Source: Viscum album (lineage: Eukaryota > Streptophyta > Magnoliopsida > Santalales > Viscaceae). Taken from it: DNA of 64,000 nt. The notes below the pieces were generated by a model. It was not told the origin of the DNA. It worked only from the letters and a program-made list of their open reading frames with translations, and searched no databases. The position numbers and the translations under genes were made by a program. Shown piece after piece: positions 37,121 to 49,074 of this stretch. The stretch spans positions 1,866,398,988 to 1,866,462,987 of the forward strand of contig OY728128.1 in assembly GCA_963277665.1 (NCBI GenBank), written 5' to 3'. Each line of letters opens with the position of its first letter. Position 1 is the first letter of the stretch.

Positions 37121-37618
37121 ATGGTTCCTAGTAGAAGGAATTAGAAATCCATCAATACGCATGATCCATAGAGTAAGAAGGATAATAACATTCGTGGTAT
37201 TAATCCAACATTTAGAAAGGAAATAGTCTTCAACATATTATCATCATATGAAGAAATAGTATCATGTTTTAATAAGATAATTAAAAAAAATTTAGAGATC
37301 AATGGCATTGAAGGGAAGCTAATGAAGAACATGATGGTAGAGAGAAATATGTTTGAAGGGAATAAGGGAATGAAGGATTTTACCATATGTGATAACTGTG
37401 GAATGAATCACTATGGTAAATGATTGAAGGAAATGAGAGTTTTTTATATGTGTGAAGAAAAAGGACACCGAGTACATGATTTTTAGGGTATGAAAAAGGT
37501 TTCAAATGTACAATGTTTCATCTACAAGATGTTTGGACCCTACGCGAATAAATGTCCAAATCATCATAGTATACAAAAAATGATGATGTTGAATAATAAT
37601 AAAGTTATGATATTATAA
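37121..37618 (+). pseudogene. Element 3: internally deleted gag with nucleocapsid region
   Basis: The ATG at 37121 begins a frame homologous to the gag start of element 1 (M-V-P-S-R-R-N). After about 40 codons it jumps from the N-terminal tail straight to the region just before the nucleocapsid (Y-E-E-I-V-S-C here, Y-E-D-I-V-S-C in element 1), skipping almost the whole capsid domain. The join keeps frame. Three cysteine-box positions follow: C-D-N-C-G near 37388, a damaged second box near 37450-37485 (C-E-E-K-G-H kept, flanking cysteines changed), and a third near 37510-37555. In-frame stops number at least four, several from C-to-T or G-to-A changes. The frame ends at about 37618. It may have kept RNA binding without particle assembly, but that is inference. 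Confidence 0.75.
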
Positions 37619-38254
37619 CAGATGAAGAGTAATGACTAGTGTTATTATATTGATATTAATGAATTATGACATTTGAGTGTTATATTAATGATGTACTGGT
37701 TATATGAATTATGGAAATAAAAAAATATTGTACTGCAGTACTATTTCATTGAGGATTTGTGATTACATGGTACTAAGAAATGTGACTAAAAACAAGATAA
37801 ATTTTTTAGAAAATACATGGTTGAAGGAAAGATAAACCTAAATATGGTCTTGATACTGAGGTAGTGATTTTTCAATAAGAGATTGTTGATTTCGATAAAT
37901 TACATATGATATTCTTGAGTACATTAGAACAGATTAATGGTTTGTTTATTCCATCATTGTTGGAGTATTTAAAATTTTTGGACAGAAGGAATATATTTAG
38001 TATTCTATAAAGAATAAGGGAGCATGAATCAATATGGGTTTATGGTAATTAAGGGTGTTACCATTTTTTAAATGAATACATGATAAAGGTATTCAGATGT
38101 TATTATGTGGAAAAAATAGATCTTCAGTGTGTTTACATTCCTTATAAATTTTGGACTGTGAGTTTGGAAAAAATTATTTTGGAAAAGTCTAATGGTTAGA
38201 ATAGATTTAGTTTGAAATTGTATTATATTGTTAAGGTTAATGAATTTATTAAGA
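37619..38254 (+). other. Element 3 internal DNA, unassigned
   Basis: AT-rich, follows the gag relic where protease would be expected. I cannot align it to pol of elements 1, 2 or 5 on either strand. Confidence 0.5.
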
Positions 38255-38397
38255 TTATTTTTTTCTTGTTATCAAAAGGAAAACCCAGTGTTCGGGGGGG
38301 GGGGAACCCATCGCGTCTGACAAGGACGTGAAAATTGAACCCACAACTGAAGGGAAACAAGGGTGCATCACCTACCACTGGCCTATGTGATGTCCTA
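38255..38397 (-). mobile_element. tRNA-derived SINE inside element 3
   Basis: Minus strand: starts about 38397; A-box-like TAGGCCAGTGGTAGG (38371-38385), B-box-like GGGTTCAATTTT (about 38332-38343), then a unique part with an 11-base C run (38294-38304 as G on the plus strand) and an A-rich tail (CAAGAAAAAAAT) ending near 38255. A/B box order and spacing fit the Pol III promoter of a tRNA gene. It is more GC-rich than its surroundings, so it is probably younger than element 3. No target duplication was found by eye. Confidence 0.6.
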
Positions 38398-38984
38398 GTT
38401 TGTATAATTCAGTTTTTTTAAATAGTATAACAGATTAATTATAAATTCACTATTTTTATAACCCTATACTATTAGGATAAGTAGAATATTTTTGAATTCT
38501 ATTATCTTTTGGAGTGAAAGATGAGTTTGTGGTAGGAATTAGTTGAACGATGATACTCTACTTTTCTAGTATATTTTTTTCCACTTGTTCAAGGAATAAA
38601 CTAATTCCCAAACATTAGGGAAGGGATCTTAAAACCAAAAATATATTATCCAAATTCTTTAGGTTTTATTGAACCAATGATACCATAAATCATTGTTGAT
38701 TGATGGATTTGAGGCCCTCAATTTTACACATATTTACGATTGATGAACTCAATCACTATCTATAAATATTTACTTTTTCCCTCCCATTACGTGTCTCTAA
38801 TTTCCTCTAATGTTCTCCTAATTGAGATCATGATTTTGTGGTGACATTTTTATTTCCTTTTCCCTCTTATTATGACTAAATTCTATTAACCCAATTTACG
38901 ATGTGGGTTTTACATGAATGCATTTTTTTATTTTTAACAGTTTATTTTTTAAGAAAAATTTCAAATTGTGAGGACATAATTTAT
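38398..38984 (+). other. Element 3 internal DNA, unassigned
   Basis: AT-rich stretch between the SINE and the polypurine tract. No pol motif recognised; a few pyrimidine-rich runs near 38750-38890. Confidence 0.5.
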
Positions 38985-38999
38985 TGAAGGTTGCGAGAA

Positions 39000-41900
39000 T
39001 ATAAAACCCTATGATTTTATAGTATGTTACCTCTTCAATGAAATTCAATAACTTGCGTTACACACAACTATTTGTTCGAACACACCATGACTTACCAAAC
39101 TTGTCGTTCAAAAAGCGGTTATGAATAGTATATACTGAATTTTGAATTTTATATACTGTATATAATTTTATAATAAATATTATCTGCTTATTATACATAA
39201 TATAAGAAAAAATTCATTTCTTTCCAATAAAAGATGTATTTTACAAAAATGCAATTTTACAGCCTTTTAATGGCGAACTTTTTTTTAAAACAAATATTTG
39301 AAACTTTTATATATTGTATTTAATGAAATTAATTTGTTCTTTAGAATCAGGAAATAAAAATTTAGTTTGGTTAAATTTTTTGTACTTTTCTCATAACATT
39401 CATATTTTGATGAATAAAGAAAAATAATAATTTTTTATTAAAAATAATTTTTTTAATCCTAAATATTTATAGTGTTAAATTATACATTTCAGTTGTTTTA
39501 AAGTATCATATTTTATATTTATATCATTTAATATAATATAGGTCATTGGATGTAATTTCACATTTAAACTAAACATAAACAATTGTTAATCTTTGGATAG
39601 TTATTATTTCTTAAAATACTCTTTTTGTTTTGACAACGGGAATTAATTTTAAATTAATTTTGTAAACTTATGTGTTTTGAAATTAAAATATTGATTCCAT
39701 ATTTGGAATAATGAGGTCCAAATTGTGTAAATAGGTAATTTTTAATTTTATTCATTACCAATATTTACTTTAGTAAATATTTTAGTTACCATGGTTAAAG
39801 GGTAAATCTAGTAAATAAGGGAAAAAAAATATTATAATAATAATATTTAAATATCCTAACATGTTTATTATTATTATTGGTTGATACATGTCCGACCATG
39901 GGCATACATGGGTCTATTTTGGTACCACATTGAGTCACTTGACAGTGATAATGACATTTTATATTAATTAATTCGAAGTAAAGGAAAAAATTACATAAAC
40001 ATATATCTTTTAGTAAAACAATTTTTACAATGTGTAATATATGTTATCTTTTTTACTATAAATATTAATTATAATTATAAAACAATTTCCTACAGAATAG
40101 TATTTTATTTATAATTTTTATACATTATATAATTTATTTTATTTATGACACAATGATGATTTTGTAATTACCTTATTAATTAAAGAATCAAATAAATTGT
40201 ATTATAAATATTTAAATAAATAAAATTTCAAAGTGTTTATGACATAAATTTTTTTTAGGTGAATATGGAATGTAATTATTGATACAATGTATCTTTTTAG
40301 ATGTATTAATGTTCTGATGACTATCAAAAAACCGAATACTAAATAGTGTCAAAATTGACATTAATGATTTTTAAAAAAAATATTAAATTATTAAAGTACA
40401 TAATATTCATAAAAATCTATGGGTTGGACAAAGAGATTAAATAATATTATATATATCATTAATTAACCACTTTAGGTTGTATTTGAAGTTTATAGCAAGT
40501 GTATTAACCATGTTTTGTAATAATATAAGAAGACACGATAAAAGTTAAACTATTTTACTAAGAGTTAAATCTAAATGATAAGGTCAATATGGTGATCTAA
40601 ACCTATCTAAAATCTGTTTTTTGAGTGTTTTTTGACCCATACCCATTTTATCATAGAAATAAATAATTTTTGGGCCATTATAATATGAAAATTAGTTTAT
40701 TATAAAATAATATGTCAAGATTTTCCAAAAGTGACCCTCACCTCTCTCATAAAAGGATATTTCCCCTTCCCTCAAAATAATATCTCCAAATCCCATTTTC
40801 ACAGATAAAACATTCCCAAATATTATCCCTAATTACCTGAAAACAACATGTAGTCCTTAATTTGATCATAAAGCCAACATAATGAGCCCTTCTGATCAAC
40901 TCAAATTTAAACACCCGAAAAAGAGGTAATAATTTCACCACTCTCATTCAAGTTCTTTTCTTCTTCCACATCATCTTTCTTTGTTGTTTCCATACCAAAA
41001 TAAAAACTACCATAATTACTACATAATTTTATGTTATTAGAAATAAGTTACAACCATATTCGTTATTCTATCCATCCTATAAATGACAAAGTCACCATAC
41101 GTACATACGTATGGCTTATCGTCTCCATGTTGTGGTGTTGTTTGTTATTCAAACAATTCATTATTTGGATGAGTATAATAATGAGTATAACTAATTTAAA
41201 TACTAAATATAACATGTTAATGATTCATTATATATGATATATCATCCAATTATATACTATTTCACCATCAATATAATGATATTTTCTCTTGTGCATATGT
41301 ACGGATTACCGTTTCCGCGATGCGAGGAGATTCATTTCCACATTCACCATTCAAGGATGATTATAAATATATATATTATTAATAATTATGTAATATATTA
41401 CTTAATAATGATACTTAATATATATGTATGTATGTATGTATTTAAACATATCTTATTCACTTACTTCCATTCAATACGACATGAAAATGGAAATAGCGTT
41501 TATGCGTATCTACGACTTACCATCTCCATAAACGGTGTTTCCAATTTCATATATCAATATATTATACATATTTATATTGTACATATATATGATATAAAAA
41601 TCATGATTTATATTCTGGTATTATGTAATTCATTATATGAATGGTACAACCAAGTATTACATGTTAAATCACATACGATAAAGAAAGCGATTATTACTTG
41701 AAATGTTGATTTAACATGGAAATCATTATTAAATGGGTAGAAGAAAGTTATAAATGAATAATTTATGATATAATTAATATTAATATGGTTTGTTTATTAT
41801 TTAATAACATACTATGGTCATTATACATGAGGTTAAACATACCCTCGACCAATGGAAAGTGCAAGGTAATGGTTATTTCCCCAATCTAATTATTATCGGA

Positions 41901-43231
41901 GATTGTTTATGTGTAAGTATTTACAAGGAAATATTTATCATAGATTACCATATTTCACAAAAAAAATTCAAAAGGAATATTTTAAGGTTATTTTTTAGGG
42001 TCTATTTAAATAGATCATCATTTTAAATGTTTGAAAGATTTATCTTTCTAAATAATTTCAATTAAAGTCCATGTTTGCAAAATGATTTTAGGGATTTATT
42101 TATATGGACATGATTGTTTTGAAATGATAATTATTTTAAAAAGTTTCAATGTGTTATGGGAATTTTTAATTCAAAAAATCTCTTTTAAATTACTTCCTTT
42201 ATAAATGTGATACTTCTAAATGGTTTAATGAAAAGGGATATTTCACTCAAAGAGTTTTACAAACCATTTTCATCTATATCAACAACCATTGATGGATTTT
42301 AAACTGGTTTAAGTAGATTTATTATGATTCAAATCGTTCACATTGTATGGAATGTTTTGTGATATATTTGACTATGGATGTGTTATTTTTATACCATTCA
42401 CGGTTTATGGTTAATGTATTGACATTTCTTATTATAGTTTTAATAAGATTATTTATGTTATGTTTCAAACTTTTCATATGAAGAATGTATTGGGATTAGT
42501 ATGTGATCGGTGGAGCCCACAATAGATTCTTGGTGCATTGGTAGGTCTCATGAGACAAATAGATGTGGAATTGTCCAAGGAAGTTCCCAATTTTATATAT
42601 GGTTTTGGCCGAAGCCTTCATCAATTTTAGACGTGGAATTGGTCGAGGCCTTTCCCAATTGGACATATTGTTTTGGAGGAGGCCTTAATCATTTTTCGAC
42701 TTCTAGGATGAGGACATGAGAAAATGTTTCTAAATGTATGGCAGTATACATTCCTTCATTATGAAAAAAAATATTTATGGTTCATGTGGTTATTCTACTG
42801 GAAGATTACCAACTACTATGTTTTATTATGTAATTATTTACTCAGCTTATATTCTTTCCATAATGGGTTCATGTTTATTATTTTTAAAGGCATGTTATTT
42901 CAATTATCCACTGTGCCCAATGTTTATGTTATCTTCCATTGTATTTCTTACCCTTAATGAGCATTTTTTCTCATCCCTTTCTTATGTTTTATTTTCCTAG
43001 GTTTCCAAGAAGTGTATTATGACATGAAAGGAGGGTAAAGCTAGGGGATTAATGGCGTTATCAAATAATCATTTATGTTTTTTTTGCTAATGTGTAATGT
43101 AAAATTCATATATGTAATCTATTTTAAAAGACTTTTAAATATATAATTCATTGAGGACATGATTATTTGTAATCATGTCATTGTATTGAAATAATGCACC
43201 AGCTCTGGGCTTCTGGGGTCGGAGCATTACA
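39000..43231 (+). repeat. Element 3: 3' LTR (4232 bp)
   Basis: Starts TATAAAACCC where the 5' LTR has TGTAACAACC (G-to-A in the terminal dinucleotide) and ends GGGGTCGGAGCATTACA. The TATA box has become CATAAAAGG at 40748-40756; islets at 41095-41540; splice-like GT at 40926 and AG at 42999-43000. Confidence 0.9.
41095..41540 (+). repeat. Three GC-rich islets in element 3 3' LTR
   Basis: Copies near 41095-41134, 41291-41330 and 41497-41537, same spacing as in the 5' LTR. The cores read ACGTATGGCTTATCGT, TGTACGGATTACCGT and TCTACGACTTACCAT, i.e. CpG-decayed versions. Confidence 0.75.
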
Positions 43232-45950
43232 TACTAGGTCCATATCTGATTTTCATTTTCTGATGATCTCTCTTATAGAATTTAATATTTCCAAATGGAA
43301 TGTAATAATGGAATAATGTTACCTCAAATATTCATCTCTTTCCAGTCCTTGATTTCTATTAGATATTTTGAGAATGTGACATCATTATCAATGTCTAGAT
43401 CACCCTAGGGAATGAAATGTGATAGGTTGCGCAAAAATCTCTTTATCATTGACACATGTAATATGTCAAGAACCTAGTTCAATTGAAAGAGAAAATAAAT
43501 GTGGTAAAAAATCCAGACCACCCAATGAAGGATCCAAAATGAAAAGATTAATATAGGGTTATCTTGCCTCCTAAACAAATCTCCATAAACTGTGTCATGG
43601 TGAGACAGGTATGAATACATGGAATCCTACATCCAACTATAAATTCATACATCATTGTTATATAAATGAATTATTATGGCTTTGAGTAGTTTTAATTTAT
43701 CTCTTGTATTATCTTCACCTTCTCTATCATTAACCACACTTAATCTGGCCCCATGAGTGAAGATTCCCCTAGCTGTATCCAATACATTTTTGACTTTTAT
43801 AGTCTCCCATATAGGACCTCAAAATGTTCCATGGAAAATCGGTTGTGGTATTTATTATTTTATGTAATCTATAAAAAAGTAAATTAATCCAACCATATAC
43901 AAAATAAATCAACCATGAAAACCCTCAATATTTCCATGAACACCAAACTGCATTCATTGATCTTGATATTCGTTTGATGGTGGGATTTTGTACTCAACTG
44001 AAATTAAATACCATATGTCTCCATAAATCTTCTCCACCACCATGATGAAAATTAATCATCATTGATGTAATAAATCATCAAGATAATCTCTACAAAATAT
44101 CCAATATACTCCATACATTAATGAATTATGATCCCCATCAAAATCTACCCTCAAATAGAATGTATATAGACTCACGTAGAATTTCGAGTGATGAACACAT
44201 AATTAATATTACGATATATTGTTAATTTTTGAATTCACCCCTTGAAATCTAAAAAAATCATATAACACATTCATTTTATGACCTCAAGGTGATGGAAAAA
44301 ACCTACTAGGGATAGGTTCTCCACATTCACTTATTAATAGTTGAGGCATAACAAGATGAACCCAACAATACTACACTTTATACCTACCAACCAAAACTTA
44401 TTCCAATGGTCCTAGTACATTTTCATCACTCAAGGATGTACCTCCATGTGGGATGTATAGAAATCTACAACTCCTCCTCACCCAACAAGACTAGAATTGA
44501 TATCCTTCATAAAATTGGAAAAATTTTCCAAACAATCAAAATATCTATCTAGTAATCATTTGGGAATATCCATCCATGAAAAACCTCACAATTTATGTCT
44601 CCTACATTTTCCTCCATTACATACTGATGAATTTGAGTAGTCATCACCGACGATCAAATATAATCGTATTCCCCATCATCCACTAAGTATTGCTACAATG
44701 AGTCCAACTACTCAAAACCCTCTCCCAATACCTGAGAATTGGACTTCCTTAAAAGGAAGTCATATACAATGTATCCCTTTCCTTGAGTATAGACTATCAA
44801 AAATCCATAGTTCTAAGGGAACTGAAACTATACCGTACACCTAAAGTATATATCAATTTGTATAAATATGTAACATAGAATCCTATGATCTGAATACAAT
44901 ATTAAATATTTACACAAAATGTATTTATTATATATCCTTAGAGAGAACAACTTAAATTCCATATCTAAAATATTTCTCATATAATTCTAATCATGATATT
45001 TTAACTCACTTGAAAAATAATAAATCACTTCCCAGCTCTACATCAACAAAAAACAATCCCAGATCCAAAAGAGTCACATAACAGAGAATAATAAAATAAT
45101 TCCCTTGAAAAACCAATTACAATATAATTCATCAAAATTTTCATCATTTCCTGGAAATACATTTACTTCTAGGAAAAGTCATTCATAGGGATTGAAATCC
45201 TAGATAATATTACCATGACTCTATGATATTATCCAACTAACCTGTGATAATATCATATACGAAACACTCTCTTGTGTTGATACTAATATAATAATACCAC
45301 AATATTAATTGGCTCTACAATTGCTTTTACCTCTAAGATGACATATCTTAGGAAGCTGTCCTATCAAATCCTTAACCAACAATTTGAGATCGTTCCATAT
45401 AGTTGGTTCTTCAAAATAATGTCTAGAAGAAAACTATGATTCTCATAATCTGCATCCTTCGATTATAAATAAATGAGTATATCATTGATAAATAAACCCA
45501 ATAAAATTTCCATGAAGGAATAAAATATTTAATTCTTAATTTATATAAACATAGTTGAGTAATTTTTCATGTGAAAATACATCACTAGGAAAATAATGGA
45601 AATATAGGTATTATAATTTCACCTTTAGAATATCATACTCACAAGCACAATGTGTTGATAACCATAATTAATATTTTCCTTATGGACCACTTCAATCCAT
45701 TTATCTATTTGAAAAGATAATTGATCCCATGAAATGGGTCCTTATTCTTAAATATAACCTAATTGAAGTAGAAATGGTCAATATTGATCCTTATGCTCCC
45801 ATTTTCCTTCTTGGTGAAAAAAACTGGAGATTACCATGGTGTTACATTAGGGTTGATGAATCCTTTATCCATAAGGTCATAAAACTAACCCTTAAGCTTC
45901 TTTATATTAGCTAATAACATTCAACAATTTGTATAAGATAAATATAAATT
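43232..45950 (-). pseudogene. Element 4: ancient Ty3/gypsy pol (integrase to RT)
   Basis: On the minus strand the order is that of gypsy pol. The clearest stretch is 45900-45720: L-x-D/M-K-G-F-I-x-P-x-V-T-P-W, P-V-F-F-x-K-K-x-N-G-S-I-R-I, then I-D and F-K-N-K-D-P, matching the RT entry motif of elements 1 and 2. The RT active site near 45475-45500 reads F-I-N-D-I-L-I. Near 43990-43960 a weak H-x-Q-T of the integrase Y-H-P-Q-T-D-G-Q block is visible, and near 43840-43805 the block P-F/Y-E-V-L-Y-G. Nearly every codon row is interrupted by stops. Too decayed to assign a clade. Confidence 0.65.
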
Positions 45951-47869
45951 CCTGAATTCATATCAATGATAATTAAATCTCCCTATAAGAGGGAAAACCC
46001 AGTACATCCCTAAGGAAGTCATCCATGTACTCCCCAACTATATATGGAAGCTAATATTATCAGGTTTATATTATATATAAATCCAAGAATGTTATCTATT
46101 GGCTGATGGAATATAACTTCTTACACAAATTTTCCACTCATCATCACTAAAGGTCCCACTGATCCACATAGAAGAATTTAAATCCATTAGATCCTAAGTA
46201 TATCAATCTATAATAATAGTTTTTTATTTTTTAATGTCCCATATATAGCTATTTTATACCAAGGATTACATAATAAAAAATTATTACAACTATTATGAAG
46301 ACCTATTAAATCTTATCCAAACTAATCGCAAGCTCCAACCATTGGAAGATATGGGTAAACATGGATTGATTCTTGTAGGAGTCTCCAGATTCCATGGTTG
46401 GGATATGTAGTCTACTAGAATCTATATCTCATTATCTAAGGGTAAAATAACTAAATAATGGATCATGTTGATGTCTAAGTTAATAGAGACCGCGTAAAGA
46501 AGAGACATATCATACATCAAATAATGTCAGGAACCAACTATTTACAACCATTATATTGTATATCTACCCATGTATCTCACCATCCACCCTCTGATCCAAG
46601 AAAGGAACACCTAGGGTTTGATATAGTGTTATGGGTTGTAACACTGTTCTCATATATCTCCTTCTTTTGGGAAAAAATATCTCCTTTTCCTAATCTTCCA
46701 CCCTAAGGTCCACTCTAACCTTCTCTAGAAGTTATATGGTCATTCTATGGCCTTTTAAATAAAGTACTATTTACTAATTGTCTAAATTATGATTCTAAAA
46801 GGGTTTATTAGTCAGGTTTTAGGTGATGTAATCCCTATTAAGAATAGAAATTCTAATCCACATGATTGAATGGATCCTCTATTAAATTTCTAATTTACTA
46901 AACCCTAGGTCCATTAATTTTCATTCTGGTGACCCCTTCATCAAGACCCATTTACACCATTTTTATATATTAAAAATCCAATTCTCAACATACACAAAAA
47001 TTTGAACTCCACCCATAGGAAAACCCCTCTCTAACACCACTTTGACATGAAATGACCCACTAGGACCCCACCTAGGAAGTATTAATCTTAGTGTGCCACC
47101 ACGACCCCACATTCAATAGGACAAGGCTTAGTGACTATCAACATGTAGAAAAACCACACATTATATGATTTATTATCCTAATGAACCTATACATAATTCA
47201 CACCTACACATATGATGTAATAAAAAAAGATAATAAATTAAACTAATTAAAATATATAGAAATTCATTTGAAAACCTTAAAAAATCCATAATAAGAAAAT
47301 AGTTCATAATCCTTAATGAAAAATAAAAAAATGAAATCCATAAAACTATAAATGAAGTGAATCATACCATATGAGATGGAGGTCTCTAAATCAAAAAATA
47401 TTTAGGTACAATTCCATTTACAACATCCATTTCTAGGAACCACTAAGATCTACCAACACCATGTCTTCAATGTTCTCTATTGAACTATCCATTCTCTATA
47501 AAATATATGATACACATGGGTGAATATTTCTATGTAGGGTTGAGTATATACGTAATTTATAATACACCTTGATAACTACATAGAAATAATAAAATACTAT
47601 TCAGATCATTCGTGAAGGAAAGAGGGAACTAGTAACCTATAAGAGGTACCCAAATATGCTTTAAAAAGAGATCCAAAAATATAAGATAGTTTATTGTTCT
47701 GAAATATCCAAAATAAATGATAATGAAAATAAAATCAATGAATTTGATCGACCAAAAACATAATTTCCCACATCACCTCACATGAGTTGTTGTGGGGGAA
47801 CAATACCTCACCAGATGAAAAGTATACAGTCTATTTTCTTTTAATCTATAAGTCAAGTAGTCATATTAT
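45951..47869 (-). other. Element 4: expected protease/gag/leader region, unreadable
   Basis: Lies between the RT relic and the right LTR relic, where protease, gag and leader of element 4 should be. I cannot find a D-S-G, a zinc knuckle or a primer site. The position is the only evidence. Confidence 0.35.
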
Positions 47870-49074
47870 TTTACTGAAATATACTGATATATGAAAATAT
47901 CATCTCCATCATTGTTCTCACAACCTATGAATATTGTACATTCATTTTAAGCTTCTTATATAGATGTAGCATATCTAAATGCTGATTTTTATCCATCAAT
48001 CACCAGAAATAACGTTTGCAGTCACTACAAAGGAAAAAACCACCATAAAATGAATCATAACTCATAGGATATTAACACCAACATTCCTCTCATGATCTTC
48101 CATAACCCTATGTTCCTTTAAAAGTTATTAATTATCCACTATGGATCATAAATAACCCACTATTTATCATGAGTTTCAATATGAGATTTATTAGATTGAT
48201 ATTTATCATACCACTAACCATATAGGAGGTTAGTGATGAGTGTTTGAGAAGTAATTAGATATTACCATGGAAAATAATAAATGGAGACTAGTGGTGGCCA
48301 TTAAAAATATCGAAAACTAATAATTGAAACGAAAATAATATAATAAGTGAAATTACAGAAAAATTGATATATTTCAAGAAAAAAATAGACATGGGTAAGT
48401 TTTTAGGGCCATGAAAAAGAGAAAGTATATCCATAATTGATAATCCATACTGAAATCATTAAGAATAGAGTATTATAGAAGATAAATAATTATTTGATGA
48501 TTGAATTAATAATTTATGAAGAATGAACCCACCATGAGATCCAGTGACGATTCTCATAGAGGGTTCCATTATTCGATTTTTATGGATCCTCTGGATCTCA
48601 TCCTCAATATCATTCCTCAAATATTATTTCTAATTCTAGGGGTTAATTTGTCTTATAATGCAAGAAGATATAAAATATATTTAATAGGAAAAACATAGGG
48701 TATTTTCTAATAATTTATCAATTATTTAATTAACTAATTTAAATAATTAAATAATCTGCCCATAGTGACTCAACCTTGGGAACCTCAATGTGAATGTATA
48801 GTACAATACTCTTAAGATATAACCTCTATTTTAGACACCACCAAGATCCTATATTTCACATTCAATGATAAATTTATAAGGAAATGAATTAATACAACGA
48901 AAGAATGTGCATGTAATAACACAACATATTGTTTTTAATATATCATTATTGAGGCTTTAAAATATTCTATATACTATGATGGTTCAATAAATCATCCCAA
49001 TAATATTATTTAAAATAGTATAAAGGTTAAAATTAAAAAACTAATTCCCCTACATTTAGAATCTCGGATGTTAC
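47870..49074 (-). repeat. Element 4: 5' LTR relic
   Basis: Partner of 31050-32345 through ordered shared blocks. The right end near GAATCTCGGATGTTAC (about 49058-49073) resembles the complement of a TGTAACATCCG LTR start, as in element 2. Confidence 0.6.

Larger units (their letters stand above)
32379..43231 (+). mobile_element. Element 3: giant-LTR chromovirus derivative lacking pol, 10.9 kb
   Basis: LTRs 32379-36619 and 39000-43231 (about 4.24 kb each) enclose only 2380 bases. The flanks are CACTA (32374-32378) and TACTA (43232-43236), a 5 bp target duplication with one C-to-T change. The primer site TGGTATCATAG is at 36622-36632, and a decayed polypurine tract GAAGGTTGCGAGAA sits before the 3' LTR. 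The LTRs are related to those of elements 0, 1 and 5. Inside are a leader, a shortened gag with zinc knuckles, a SINE, and no RT, RNase H or integrase, so it depended on another element's enzymes. It resembles non-autonomous classes such as TR-GAG or LARD. The two LTRs differ far more than those of element 1. Confidence 0.9.

Noticed and set aside
38341..38397. Functional tRNA gene on the minus strand
   Set aside because: A and B boxes are recognisable, but no cloverleaf with acceptor stem and anticodon arm can be drawn; a SINE head is the better explanation.
41234..41701. 155-codon plus-strand frame as a gene
   Set aside because: It is inside the element 3 3' LTR, not open in the 5' LTR, and I/Y-rich from AT content.
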